A stretch of 7,800 bases of DNA, from the NCBI GenBank assembly GCA_030067055.1, contig JASJAL010000095.1:1-7800 (forward strand), given 5' to 3'. A program made the position numbers and the translations under genes. Below, in pieces: positions 1-5,817 of this stretch. Source of the stretch: Kiloniellales bacterium. GTDB lineage: Bacteria; Pseudomonadota; Alphaproteobacteria; Kiloniellales; JAKSBE01. Below the pieces are notes generated by a model that saw nothing but the letters and a program-made list of their open reading frames with translations, was not told the origin of the DNA and searched no databases. How positions within the stretch are numbered: position 1 is the first letter of the stretch; every line of letters starts with the position of its first letter.

Positions 1-891
1 CAGGCTCCGGTTGTTGTCGTCGAGCGCCCAGCCGACCCCATCCTCGGCCAGGCCCAGGATCTTGAGGCCCGGCTTCCAGTCGCCGTTCATGGCGTCGGTG
101 TAGGCTTCCTCGATGGCGACGTCGACGCGCTTGACCATGGACGACAGCATGGTCCCGGGGTGCAGGTGATTCTGGTTGGAATCCACGCCGATGGCCAGCT
201 TGCCGCCGTCCTTGGCGGCCTGATAGACGCCGACCCCGGTGGCGCCGGCGGCCGCGAAGACCACGTCGGCGCCGCGGTCGAACTGGCTCTGTGCCAGCTC
301 GCCGCCTTTGGTCGGATCGTTCCAGGCCGACGGCGTGTTGCCGGTCATGTTGACCAGGATCTCAGTTTCGCCCTTGGCGTGCTTGGCGCCCTGCTCGTAG
401 CCGCAGGCGAACTTGCGGATCAGAGGGATGTCCATGCCGCCGACGAAGCCGACCTTGCCGGTCTTCGACGCCATGGCCGCAAGCATACCGACCAGGAAAG
501 AGCCCTCGTGCTCCTTGAAGACCACCGACTGGACGTTGGGCGCCTCGGTCACGCCGTCGATCAGGGTGAACTTGACGTCGGGATACTCCTTGGCGACCGT
601 CTCGATCGCCGAAGTCTGGGAGAAGCCGACGCCGACGATGACGGTGGCCCCGCGACGCGCCATGCGGCGCAGCGCCTGCTCACGCTGGGCCTCGTTGGTC
701 GGCTCGAACTCCAGGTATTCGATTCCGGTCTTCTTCTTGAAGGCCTCGGCGCCGTTGTAGGCCGCCTCGTTGAAGGACTTGTCGAATTTCCCGCCCATGT
801 CGAAGAGCAGGCCCGGCACGACGTCGGCCGCAAGGGCCGGGCCGCTCGCGGCCCAGGCAACAACCACCAAGCCCGCAAAAAGCTTGCGCAT
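1..891 (-). CDS. BMP/PnrA-family ABC transporter substrate-binding protein (C-terminus cut off by window edge)
   Basis: This is a periplasmic binding protein that would deliver a small solute to an ABC importer. Founding family members bind nucleosides (PnrA of Treponema), and many proteobacterial homologues are annotated for purines or sugars. The ATG start gives 297 codons before the window ends. AGGGAGG lies 9 nt upstream of the start. Residues 1-22 form a signal peptide (basic MRK, hydrophobic core, ALAA cleavage site). There is no lipobox Cys, so the protein is probably soluble in the periplasm. Family motifs are DMGGKFDKSFNEAAYNGAE at 31-49, EHEGSFLVG at 127-135, GGMD at 151-154, an alanine/glycine-rich AAAGATGVGVYQAA at 213-226 and GVDSNQ at 235-240. 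The ATPase and permease genes are not in the window and probably follow beyond position 1. The ligand is unknown. The adjoining sugar-acid genes suggest a sugar-type ligand, but this is inference. Confidence 0.93.
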   Translation of the reverse strand, partial: MRKLFAGLVVVAWAASGPALAADVVPGLLFDMGGKFDKSFNEAAYNGAEAFKKKTGIEYLEFEPTNEAQREQALRRMARRGATVIVGVGFSQTSAIETVAKEYPDVKFTLIDGVTEAPNVQSVVFKEHEGSFLVGMLAAMASKTGKVGFVGGMDIPLIRKFACGYEQGAKHAKGETEILVNMTGNTPSAWNDPTKGGELAQSQFDRGADVVFAAAGATGVGVYQAAKDGGKLAIGVDSNQNHLHPGTMLSSMVKRVDVAIEEAYTDAMNGDWKPGLKILGLAEDGVGWALDDNNRSL

Positions 892-900
892 TTTCTTGTT

Positions 901-907
901 CCTCCCT
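901..907 (-). promoter_or_regulatory. Ribosome binding site of the BMP-family gene
   Basis: AGGGAGG on the minus strand sits 9 nt before the ATG at 891. It supports that start, which also gives a clean signal peptide. Confidence 0.8.
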
Positions 908-909
908 GA

Positions 910-929
910 GAGCTGAAGCGCTTCGGCTC
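910..929. promoter_or_regulatory. LacI/GalR-type operator-like dyad in the leader of the binding-protein gene
   Basis: The core GAAGCGCTTC (915-924) is a perfect palindrome with a central CG. It extends to 20 bp (GAGC...GCTC) with a single mismatched pair (914/925). A/T-flanked palindromes centred on CG are typical of LacI/GalR-family operators. It lies 18 nt upstream of the binding-protein start codon and just downstream of a weak promoter-like pair, where a bound repressor would block transcription. The dyad is seen directly. The regulator family is inferred, and no regulator gene is in the window. An RNA hairpin in the leader is the alternative. Confidence 0.5.
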
Positions 930-958
930 GTTATTTTGTCCAGTCAGTCAAACACCAA
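930..958 (-). promoter_or_regulatory. Possible sigma70-like promoter of the binding-protein gene
   Basis: On the minus strand, TTGGTG (958-953) and AATAAC (935-930) are separated by 17 nt. The match to consensus is weak: three of six bases in the -35 box and four of six in the -10 box. Its support comes mainly from its position in the only AT-richer patch between the divergent genes. The start site would fall inside the LacI-like dyad. Confidence 0.3.
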
Positions 959-1071
959 AGCCGATGATCCGCAAGCGCAGGTGGTGGCGTAAGAGGGTCA
1001 GCTGGGGTGCCAGGCCATTGACCCTCGGCGGACCCAGAGGCAGGCTCGCCGAAAGCGATCAAGAAGCCAGC

Positions 1072-1080
1072 AGGGGAGGG
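1072..1080 (+). promoter_or_regulatory. Ribosome binding site fixing the start of the first SDR gene
   Basis: AGGGGAGGG lies 6 nt before the ATG at 1087. The reading frame is open further upstream, to an ATG at 964. That upstream part is rich in Arg and Trp, unlike an SDR N-terminus, so 1087 is taken as the start. Confidence 0.8.
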
Positions 1081-1086
1081 CCGGCC

Positions 1087-1839
1087 ATGAACCAAATAGA
1101 CCTCAATGGGCAGCACGCCATCGTCACCGGCGGTGCCCAGGGCATCGGGCGGGCCATCGCCGAGCGTTTCCTGGCGAGCGGCGCCAAGGTCAGCCTCTGG
1201 GACCGGGACCAGAGCCTTGCGAACGAGGCGGCAAAGGAGCTGTCGGACCAGGGAGAGGTCGCAGCCTTCGCGATGGACGTGACCGAAGAGGCGTCGGTGA
1301 CGGCGGCCTTGACGGCAAGCCGGGATGCCTTCGGAGCACCGGCCGTCCTGGTCAACAACGCCGGCATCGCCGGGCCGGCCGTGCTGACCTGGGACTATCC
1401 GGTCGAGGACTGGCGACGCGTCCTGGCCATCGACCTGGACGGCGTCTTTCTCTGCTGCCGGGCCGTGGTGCCGGCGATGATCGAGGCCGGCTACGGCAGG
1501 ATCGTCAACGTCGCCTCGATCGCCGGCAAGGAAGGCAACCCCAACGCCTCGGCCTACAGTGCCGCCAAGGCGGGGGTGATTGCGCTGACCAAGTCCCTGG
1601 GCAAGGAACTGGCCGATCACGACATCGCGGTGAACTGCATCACCCCGGCGGCGGCACGGACCCGGATCTTCGAGCAAATCACACAGGCGCACATCGACTA
1701 CATGCTCTCGAAGATCCCCCGCGGCCGCTTCGTCGACGTCGCCGAAGTCGCCGCCCTGGTCGCCTGGCTGGCCTCTAAGGAGTGTTCCTTCACCACCGGC
1801 GGAGTCTTCGACATCTCCGGCGGCCGGGCCACCTATTGA
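1087..1839 (+). CDS. Classical SDR-family dehydrogenase, probably NAD-dependent
   Basis: A 250-residue Rossmann-fold oxidoreductase of classical SDR length. Visible motifs are the cofactor loop TGGAQGIG (14-21), an acidic D39 at the end of the second strand (favours NAD over NADP), D64, NNAG (90-93), and the catalytic set S144, Y157 and K161 (YSAAK). The fourth tetrad position, usually Asn, is D116 (IDLDGVF). After the active site, the usual PG turn reads PAAARTRIF. The overall pattern, including SIAGKEGN and LSKIPRGRF, resembles SDRs that oxidise 2-keto-3-deoxy sugar acids or related sugar-derived alcohols. That resemblance is from memory, and a FabG-type reductase annotation would be the generic fallback. 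The gene is divergent from the binding-protein gene and 28 nt ahead of a small secreted-protein gene, probably in one transcript. The exact substrate is unknown. Confidence 0.9.
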   Translation: MNQIDLNGQHAIVTGGAQGIGRAIAERFLASGAKVSLWDRDQSLANEAAKELSDQGEVAAFAMDVTEEASVTAALTASRDAFGAPAVLVNNAGIAGPAVLTWDYPVEDWRRVLAIDLDGVFLCCRAVVPAMIEAGYGRIVNVASIAGKEGNPNASAYSAAKAGVIALTKSLGKELADHDIAVNCITPAAARTRIFEQITQAHIDYMLSKIPRGRFVDVAEVAALVAWLASKECSFTTGGVFDISGGRATY

Positions 1840-1867
1840 ACGGGAAGGGCGCGGCGAGAGGAGAACG

Positions 1868-2326
1868 ATGACGGCTCTCAAGTCCTTGTTTGTTTCGTTG
1901 GCGGCGGGCTTGGCGCTCTCCTGGCCGGCGCTCGGGACCGAGGAGAAGTTCACTCTGGTCGACCGCATGCCGTCAGTCGAGGGCCAGCTTCAGCGCTCGA
2001 TCTCCCAGCAGGAAGCGGACTCCGGCCTGACCTTTACGCAGAAGGTCTATTTGCAGGACTTCGGTGATGCGGCGCTCTTCACCTACGTGACCGAAGCCAA
2101 CTGCGCTGAAGGCGTGGTTCCCATCGAAGCCTCCGGTCCCTTCATCGTCGCGCTCCGCTACATCATAAAGCGGCCGCAAGACTTCTCGACCGCCGTGCTG
2201 CACGACATCTTCAAGGAAGTCTACGTCGAGGATCGCGAAGGCCGGGTCCGGCTCTACCAAGACCTGCGCGGTCCGGAGATGATCGAGCTGACAGAGAGCT
2301 TCAAGCCTGCCTGCTCAGGCATCTAG
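1868..2326 (+). CDS. Small secreted protein of unknown function
   Basis: I do not recognise a family. The 152-residue product starts with a signal peptide (K5, hydrophobic stretch 7-19, PALG at 20-23 before TEEKF), so it should be exported to the periplasm. The mature part of about 129 residues is mixed alpha/beta in character. It has exactly two cysteines, C79 and C149, which could form a disulfide. A short hydrophobic strand PFIVALRYII lies at 91-100, followed by a charged region. No membrane anchor or lipobox is visible. An AGAGGAG ribosome site lies 4 nt before the ATG. The gene starts 28 nt after the first SDR and precedes the second by 119 nt. Codon use is slightly less GC-extreme than its neighbours. 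Its position does not reveal its role. Confidence 0.75.
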   Translation: MTALKSLFVSLAAGLALSWPALGTEEKFTLVDRMPSVEGQLQRSISQQEADSGLTFTQKVYLQDFGDAALFTYVTEANCAEGVVPIEASGPFIVALRYIIKRPQDFSTAVLHDIFKEVYVEDREGRVRLYQDLRGPEMIELTESFKPACSGI

Positions 2327-2367
2327 CCGCAGATACACGGTGCTGGCCGCTCACTCATTTGCTTTGT

Positions 2368-2390
2368 TTGAGATATTAGAAATCTCTAGT
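2368..2390 (+). promoter_or_regulatory. AT-rich inverted repeat, possible promoter or operator ahead of the second SDR gene
   Basis: The gap 2327-2445 is clearly richer in AT than the rest of the window. Within it, GAGAT (2370-2374) and ATCTC (2382-2386) form an inverted repeat with a 7 nt spacer. TTGAGA at 2368 could serve as a -35 box, but no convincing -10 box follows at standard spacing. It suggests that the second SDR has its own promoter. No rho-independent terminator is visible after the preceding gene. Confidence 0.3.
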
Positions 2391-2445
2391 AAGGCGCTGT
2401 AATCGATAAATTTTGCAATGACAAGATCTCCGGGAGGAACAGGCG

Positions 2446-3189
2446 ATGGCGATTTCTGACTACAAGACAGCCCTGGTCACCGGCGCCTCGAGCGGCATCG
2501 GTGCGGCCTGCGTGCAGGCGCTCAGGCAGCGTGGTCTTGAGGTGGTCGCCTCGGCACGACGGGAGGACCGCCTGGCCGCGCTGGCCGAGGAGACCGGTTG
2601 CCAGACCCTGGCGCTCGACCTCGACGACACCGAGGCGGTCTATGAGCAGCTGGCCGGCCTCGAGGTCGATGTCCTGGTCAACAATGCCGGGCTGGGGCGG
2701 GGCTTCGAAGGGTTTCTCAAGTCGAGCCCGGCGGAGATCGACGAGGTCCTCCGGATTAACGTGGCCGCGGCGATCCATGTCGTCCGGGCGGTCGCCGAGG
2801 GCATGGCCGGCCGCCGGCGCGGCCACATCGTCAACGTCGGCTCCATCGCCGGACTCTACCCGGTCGGCTTTCCGGTCTACGGCGCCAGCAAGGGTGCAAT
2901 CCACCTTTTCGCCCAGCACCTGCGCGTCGATCTCAAGGGCAGCGGCCTGCGCTTCACCGAGATCTGCCCGGGCCGGGTCGAGACCGAGTTCTTCGATACC
3001 GCCTTCAAGGACGAGTCCGACCGCCAGACCTTTCTGCGAGGCTTCCGGCTGCTTCAACCGGCGGACATCGCCAATGCCATCGTCTATGCGGTCTCAGCGC
3101 CCTGGCACGTCAATATCAGCACGATCGAGCTCACGCCGACCGAGCAGGTGCCCGGCGGTGCCGTCATCGCACCGATCGAAGAGGGTTGA
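2446..3189 (+). CDS. YdfG-like SDR-family dehydrogenase, probably NADP-dependent
   Basis: A 247-residue classical SDR. Motifs are TGASSGIG (12-19), paired arginines R38-R39 after the second strand (favours NADP), D58, NNAG (79-82), N105, and S133, Y145 and K149 (YGASK). The Asn of the tetrad is kept, unlike the first SDR. CPGRVETEF (174-182 approx.) is the usual PG...T loop. The C-terminal HVNISTIELTPTEQ strongly recalls the end of E. coli YdfG, an NADP-dependent 3-hydroxy acid dehydrogenase acting on L-allo-threonine, serine and 3-hydroxypropionate-type substrates. A 3-hydroxy acid or sugar-acid substrate is therefore plausible. The start is supported by GGGAGGA (2432-2438), 7 nt before the ATG. 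It is the last plus-strand gene before a convergent junction. Confidence 0.9.
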   Translation: MAISDYKTALVTGASSGIGAACVQALRQRGLEVVASARREDRLAALAEETGCQTLALDLDDTEAVYEQLAGLEVDVLVNNAGLGRGFEGFLKSSPAEIDEVLRINVAAAIHVVRAVAEGMAGRRRGHIVNVGSIAGLYPVGFPVYGASKGAIHLFAQHLRVDLKGSGLRFTEICPGRVETEFFDTAFKDESDRQTFLRGFRLLQPADIANAIVYAVSAPWHVNISTIELTPTEQVPGGAVIAPIEEG

Positions 3190-3371
3190 ACCTGGATCGA
3201 ACTGATCGGCCGCGCGACCGGGGCAAGTCACCGGACGCCAGGCAACCGCTTTGGCTGTCTCGGTGACTGCAATACGATTGGTATGCCGGTTTAGAACAAG
3301 GTCGTGCCTCGGTGAAGTTCGGACCGCAGCAAGTGTGACGGCCGTCACCAAAGAAATTGGAGAAGCTGGGA
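3190..3371. other. Short intergenic region between convergent transcription units
   Basis: This 182 nt stretch separates the stop of the second SDR from the stop of the minus-strand operon. No gene-like reading frame with a ribosome site is seen. It contains a GC-rich imperfect dyad (3207-3220, six of seven pairs), a GntR-site-like sequence (3277-3290) and a perfect 14 bp palindrome (3335-3348). No hairpin is followed by a T-run on either strand, so termination here is probably rho-dependent or uses an atypical signal. Confidence 0.6.
3334..3349. promoter_or_regulatory. CRP-site-like perfect palindrome
   Basis: GTGACGGCCGTCAC (3335-3348) is a perfect palindrome. With its flanks it reads TGTGA-N6-TCACC, one base off the core CRP consensus TGTGA-N6-TCACA. 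The position between two converging genes is odd for an activator site. It may instead form a hairpin in the 3' ends of both transcripts, though no T-run follows. Confidence 0.35.
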
Positions 3372-4400
3372 TCAGCCGAGTTCGATCCGTTGGCCGGTCT
3401 CGCTGGAGCGGTAGATCGCCTCTTCGATCTCGACGTTGCGCAGGTAGTCGCGCCCGCTGTTGGCCAGGGGAGTCCCCTCTGTCAGGTGGCTCAGGATATG
3501 CCGGGTCAGCAGGTAGACGCTGTCGCCGGCGAAGCCGCGTTTTTCCCAATCGTAGGGCTCCGGGTGCTCCGGTGCGCCGTGGGGCTTGAACCAAAGCCCG
3601 CCTTCGCCGTCCAGGCGCAGGACCCCGCCGCTGCCCTCCAGGTGCATCTCGCCCATGGTCAGGCGGCAGTCCTCGGCGTCGTGGTCGTTGAGCCGGTTGC
3701 CGTCGAAGAGGCCGGTGGCGCCGCTCTCGAATTCGAAGATGACCTGCCCGGCGTCCTCGCCGGCGATCGCTGGGTTGAGACGGCGCAGGCGCGCGGTCAC
3801 GGCGGTGACTTCGCCCAGCAGGTAGCGGAAGGTGTCGATGAAGTGGATCCCGGTCTCGTGGATCAGGAAGCGCGCCATCTTCTGGAAGTAGGGCTGGCGA
3901 TTGAGGTAGGCCTCGGGGCCCTGGCCGTCGCCGGGCCGCAGGCGGAAGGCGATCCCGTGGGGCGTGCCCAGACGGCCGGCCTCCAGGACCGCCTTCGCGT
4001 GGCGGTACCAGGGCTGGAAGCGAAAGTTCTCGTGCACGATCAGAGGCACATCGGCGGCCTCGGCCATCTCGACCAGAGCGCGCGCCTCGGCGAGGCTCGG
4101 CGCCAGCGGCTTCTGGCAGACCATCGGCACGGCGCGTGCTGCCGCCGCCGCAACCATGGCTTCGTGGGTCTCGGGCGGGGTGACGATATCGACCAGGTCC
4201 GGCTGGGTCTCTTCGAGCAGCGCATCGATCGAGGGGCAGACCGCCGGCACGTCGAAGCGCTCGGCCATGGCCTGGCCGCGTCCCGGATCGCGCTCGGCCA
4301 GGCCGACCAGCTCGACCTCAGGGCAGCGCCTCCAGGCCTCGTACTGGAACTGGCTGAAATAGCCCGCCCCGACGATGGCGACCCTGAGGCGATCGGTCAT
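3372..4400 (-). CDS. Gfo/Idh/MocA-family sugar or acid-sugar oxidoreductase
   Basis: A 342-residue two-domain enzyme of normal family length, expected in the cytoplasm and NAD(P)-dependent. The N-terminal Rossmann domain carries GAGYFSQFQ (11-19) and VDIVTPPETH (70-79). The family EKP motif reads CQKP (95-98), with K97 kept but Glu replaced by Gln. HENFRFQPWYR follows (123-133). In the C-terminal domain the usual D-x-x-x-H catalytic pair reads E182 and H186 (HETGIHFID). The QKP and HEN-x-R-x-Q pattern reminds me of D-apiose dehydrogenase (ApsD) and its relatives, but this is recall and the substrate remains open. The ATG overlaps the stop of the upstream dehydrogenase gene (ATGA), so the two are translationally coupled. 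It is the last gene of the operon. Confidence 0.92.
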   Translation of the reverse strand: MTDRLRVAIVGAGYFSQFQYEAWRRCPEVELVGLAERDPGRGQAMAERFDVPAVCPSIDALLEETQPDLVDIVTPPETHEAMVAAAAARAVPMVCQKPLAPSLAEARALVEMAEAADVPLIVHENFRFQPWYRHAKAVLEAGRLGTPHGIAFRLRPGDGQGPEAYLNRQPYFQKMARFLIHETGIHFIDTFRYLLGEVTAVTARLRRLNPAIAGEDAGQVIFEFESGATGLFDGNRLNDHDAEDCRLTMGEMHLEGSGGVLRLDGEGGLWFKPHGAPEHPEPYDWEKRGFAGDSVYLLTRHILSHLTEGTPLANSGRDYLRNVEIEEAIYRSSETGQRIELG

Positions 4401-5500
4401 GCGGCGGCACCGTCCAGGGCCGCCAGCACAGCGTCGGTGATCTCGCGCAGGCCGCTGCCGCCGCCCAGCTCCGTCGGTCGCAGAGTCCCGCCGGCGAAGG
4501 CCTGCTCGATGCCGCGGACCAGCAGGTTGCCGGCCTCGATGCAGTTCGGCAGGCCGTGCTGCTCGCCCAGCCAGTCGAGCATCATGGCGGCGGAAAGGTA
4601 CATCGCCGTCGGGTTGGCCTTGCCGGTTCCGACGATGTCGGGCGCGGTGCCGTGGCAGGGCTGGAACACTGCCTGCGATTCACCGACGTCGGCGGAGGGC
4701 GCCATGCCCATGCCGCCCATCAGGGCGGCACCGGCGTCCGAGAGGATGTCGCCGAAGAGGTTCTCGGTCACGAGCACGTCCAGGTCCCAGGGGTTTCGGA
4801 TCATATTCAGGGCCATGGCGTCGACGTAACAGTGCGCCGCCTCGACGTCGGGGTTCCGGGCGGCGACCTCGTCAAAGATGTTGCGGAAGAAGCCAAAGCT
4901 GCCCAGCACGTTGGACTTGTCGACGCAGGTGACCCGGCCCGGGCGGCCCTTGGCGCGGCGCCGGCGGCCGAGATCGAAAGCGGCCTGGAACAGCCGCTCG
5001 CTCGCTCTGCGGGTGATGACCATGGTGTCGCGGGCAACCTCGTCGCCGTCGAAGACCGTCTTGCCGCGCGCGGCGAAGAGCCCTTCGGTCGACTCGCGAA
5101 TCAGCACGAAGTCCAGATCCTGGGCCCGAGGGTCGGCGAGGGGACCGGGCAGGCCCGGCAAGCTGCGCACCGGTCGCAACCCGGCGAAGAGCTCGAAGGT
5201 CTCGCGCAAGTCGAGCTGCGGGGCGATCTCGCGACCGTCCGGATAGCGCACCGAGGGCAGGCCCATGGCGCCCAGCAGGACCGCATCCGCCGCGCCGGCC
5301 CGGCGCAGGCTCTCTTCCGGCAGCGCGGTCCCGGTCTCGCGATAGTGGTCGGCGCCGGCGGGCAGTTCCTCGAAATCGAGGCCAAAGCCGCCGACCCGGT
5401 CCTGCACCCGGCGCAGGATCTCGAGGCAGGGCGGCATGATCTCGGTGCCGATCCCGTCGCCGGGCATCACGGCGATGCGAAAGCTCGAATTCTGTGGCAT
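4397..5500 (-). CDS. Isocitrate/isopropylmalate-family beta-decarboxylating dehydrogenase (tartrate/D-malate-type candidate)
   Basis: The family uses NAD and a divalent metal to oxidise 2-hydroxy acids with a neighbouring carboxylate, usually followed by decarboxylation. The 367-residue length is normal. Motifs are the N-terminal MPGDGIG (12-18), substrate arginines R99, R109 and R135, catalytic K195 (CVDKSNVLGSF), metal-binding D227, D251 and D255 (YVDAM, FGDILSD), and the NAD-type adenine loop HGTAPDIVGTGKANPTA (283-299). At the catalytic Tyr position of IPMDH, the sequence RESTEGLF gives F142. The substrate segment around 95-112 differs from leucine-pathway LeuB, and no other leucine genes are nearby. 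LeuB is therefore unlikely. Tartrate, D-malate or a sugar-derived hydroxy acid fits the operon better. The start at 5500 lies 4 nt after the preceding stop, using GAGG inside that stop region. Confidence 0.9.
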   Translation of the reverse strand: MPQNSSFRIAVMPGDGIGTEIMPPCLEILRRVQDRVGGFGLDFEELPAGADHYRETGTALPEESLRRAGAADAVLLGAMGLPSVRYPDGREIAPQLDLRETFELFAGLRPVRSLPGLPGPLADPRAQDLDFVLIRESTEGLFAARGKTVFDGDEVARDTMVITRRASERLFQAAFDLGRRRRAKGRPGRVTCVDKSNVLGSFGFFRNIFDEVAARNPDVEAAHCYVDAMALNMIRNPWDLDVLVTENLFGDILSDAGAALMGGMGMAPSADVGESQAVFQPCHGTAPDIVGTGKANPTAMYLSAAMMLDWLGEQHGLPNCIEAGNLLVRGIEQAFAGGTLRPTELGGGSGLREITDAVLAALDGAAA

Positions 5501-5504
5501 GTCC

Positions 5505-5792
5505 TCAGTCCAGAAGGGTCCAGGTGGCGACGGCCTTGTCTTCGATCCAGGGCGCAACGTCGCGGTCGAAGTCTCTGAAATGTCGCGTTTCCAAGTGGGC
5601 CTGAAAGGCGGCTTGGTCGCTATAGAGCTCGTAGAGGAAGATGCGTCCCGGAGTCTGTGGATCGGCGCAGACGTCGAAGCGATGGCAGCCGGCTTCGCGG
5701 CTCAGGGAGTCCGAGGCCTGCTGACGCACGCGCTCCCGGAAGGCCTCTGCATGCTCGGGACTGGCGATGAAGGTGACGGTGACGACGAACAC
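5505..5792 (-). CDS. Small ABM-fold (antibiotic biosynthesis monooxygenase / YgiN / LsrG-like) protein
   Basis: A 95-residue single-domain protein of the dimeric alpha+beta barrel superfamily. Family features are an N-terminal strand (FVVTVTFIA), a helix with many charges (EHAEAFRERVRQQ), the EAGCHRFDV segment (33-41), the strand FLYELYSDQAAF (52-63) and HLETRHFRDF (66-75) with two histidines. YgiN is a quinol monooxygenase. LsrG of the same fold isomerises a phosphorylated dihydroxy-dione by moving a carbonyl. Here it sits between otnC and a dehydrogenase gene, so a role on a keto-acid-sugar intermediate is more likely than antibiotic synthesis. The start is GTG at 5792, because no other start codon is in frame near the first strand. 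GAGGAG lies 10 nt upstream. An open frame continues to 5945, but that part overlaps otnC. Confidence 0.85.
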   Translation of the reverse strand: MFVVTVTFIASPEHAEAFRERVRQQASDSLSREAGCHRFDVCADPQTPGRIFLYELYSDQAAFQAHLETRHFRDFDRDVAPWIEDKAVATWTLLD

Positions 5793-5802
5793 GGGATCGG
5801 GG

Positions 5803-5808
5803 CTCCTC
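5803..5808 (-). promoter_or_regulatory. Ribosome binding site deciding the GTG start of the ABM-fold gene
   Basis: GAGGAG lies in the 25 nt gap after otnC, 10 nt before the GTG. The spacing is slightly long, but no other start codon is available in frame. Confidence 0.6.
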
Positions 5809-5817
5809 TGCCTTGGC

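Noticed and set aside
160..909. A plus-strand frame of 249 codons opposite the binding-protein gene
   Set aside because: The minus strand encodes a full BMP-family protein with signal peptide and ribosome site. The plus frame has no recognisable content.
964..1086. An N-terminal extension of the first SDR to an upstream ATG
   Set aside because: The added residues are Arg/Trp/Gly-rich, while the ATG at 1087 has a strong ribosome site and a standard SDR beginning.
931..1968. A 345-codon minus-strand frame over the first SDR
   Set aside because: It is the reverse of a gene with all SDR motifs and lacks a convincing start context or domain.
3190..3371. A rho-independent bidirectional terminator between the convergent genes
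   Set aside because: Palindromes are present, but none is followed by a T-run on either strand.
3357..4829. A 490-codon plus-strand open frame across the Gfo/Idh/MocA and IPMDH-like genes
   Set aside because: It lies antisense to two genes with clear catalytic motifs. Its protein is low-complexity and resembles no family, as expected for antisense frames in high-GC DNA.
4397..5500. LeuB of leucine biosynthesis, or a PdxA2-type dehydrogenase
   Set aside because: No leuACD genes are nearby, and the substrate segment and F142 differ from LeuB. PdxA-family motifs are absent; the fold motifs are those of IPMDH/IDH.
5501..5557. A longer start for the IPMDH-like protein at 5557
   Set aside because: The extra 19 residues are Pro/Arg-rich and overlap the ABM-fold gene. 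The ATG at 5500, 4 nt after the preceding stop, gives the normal family N-terminus.
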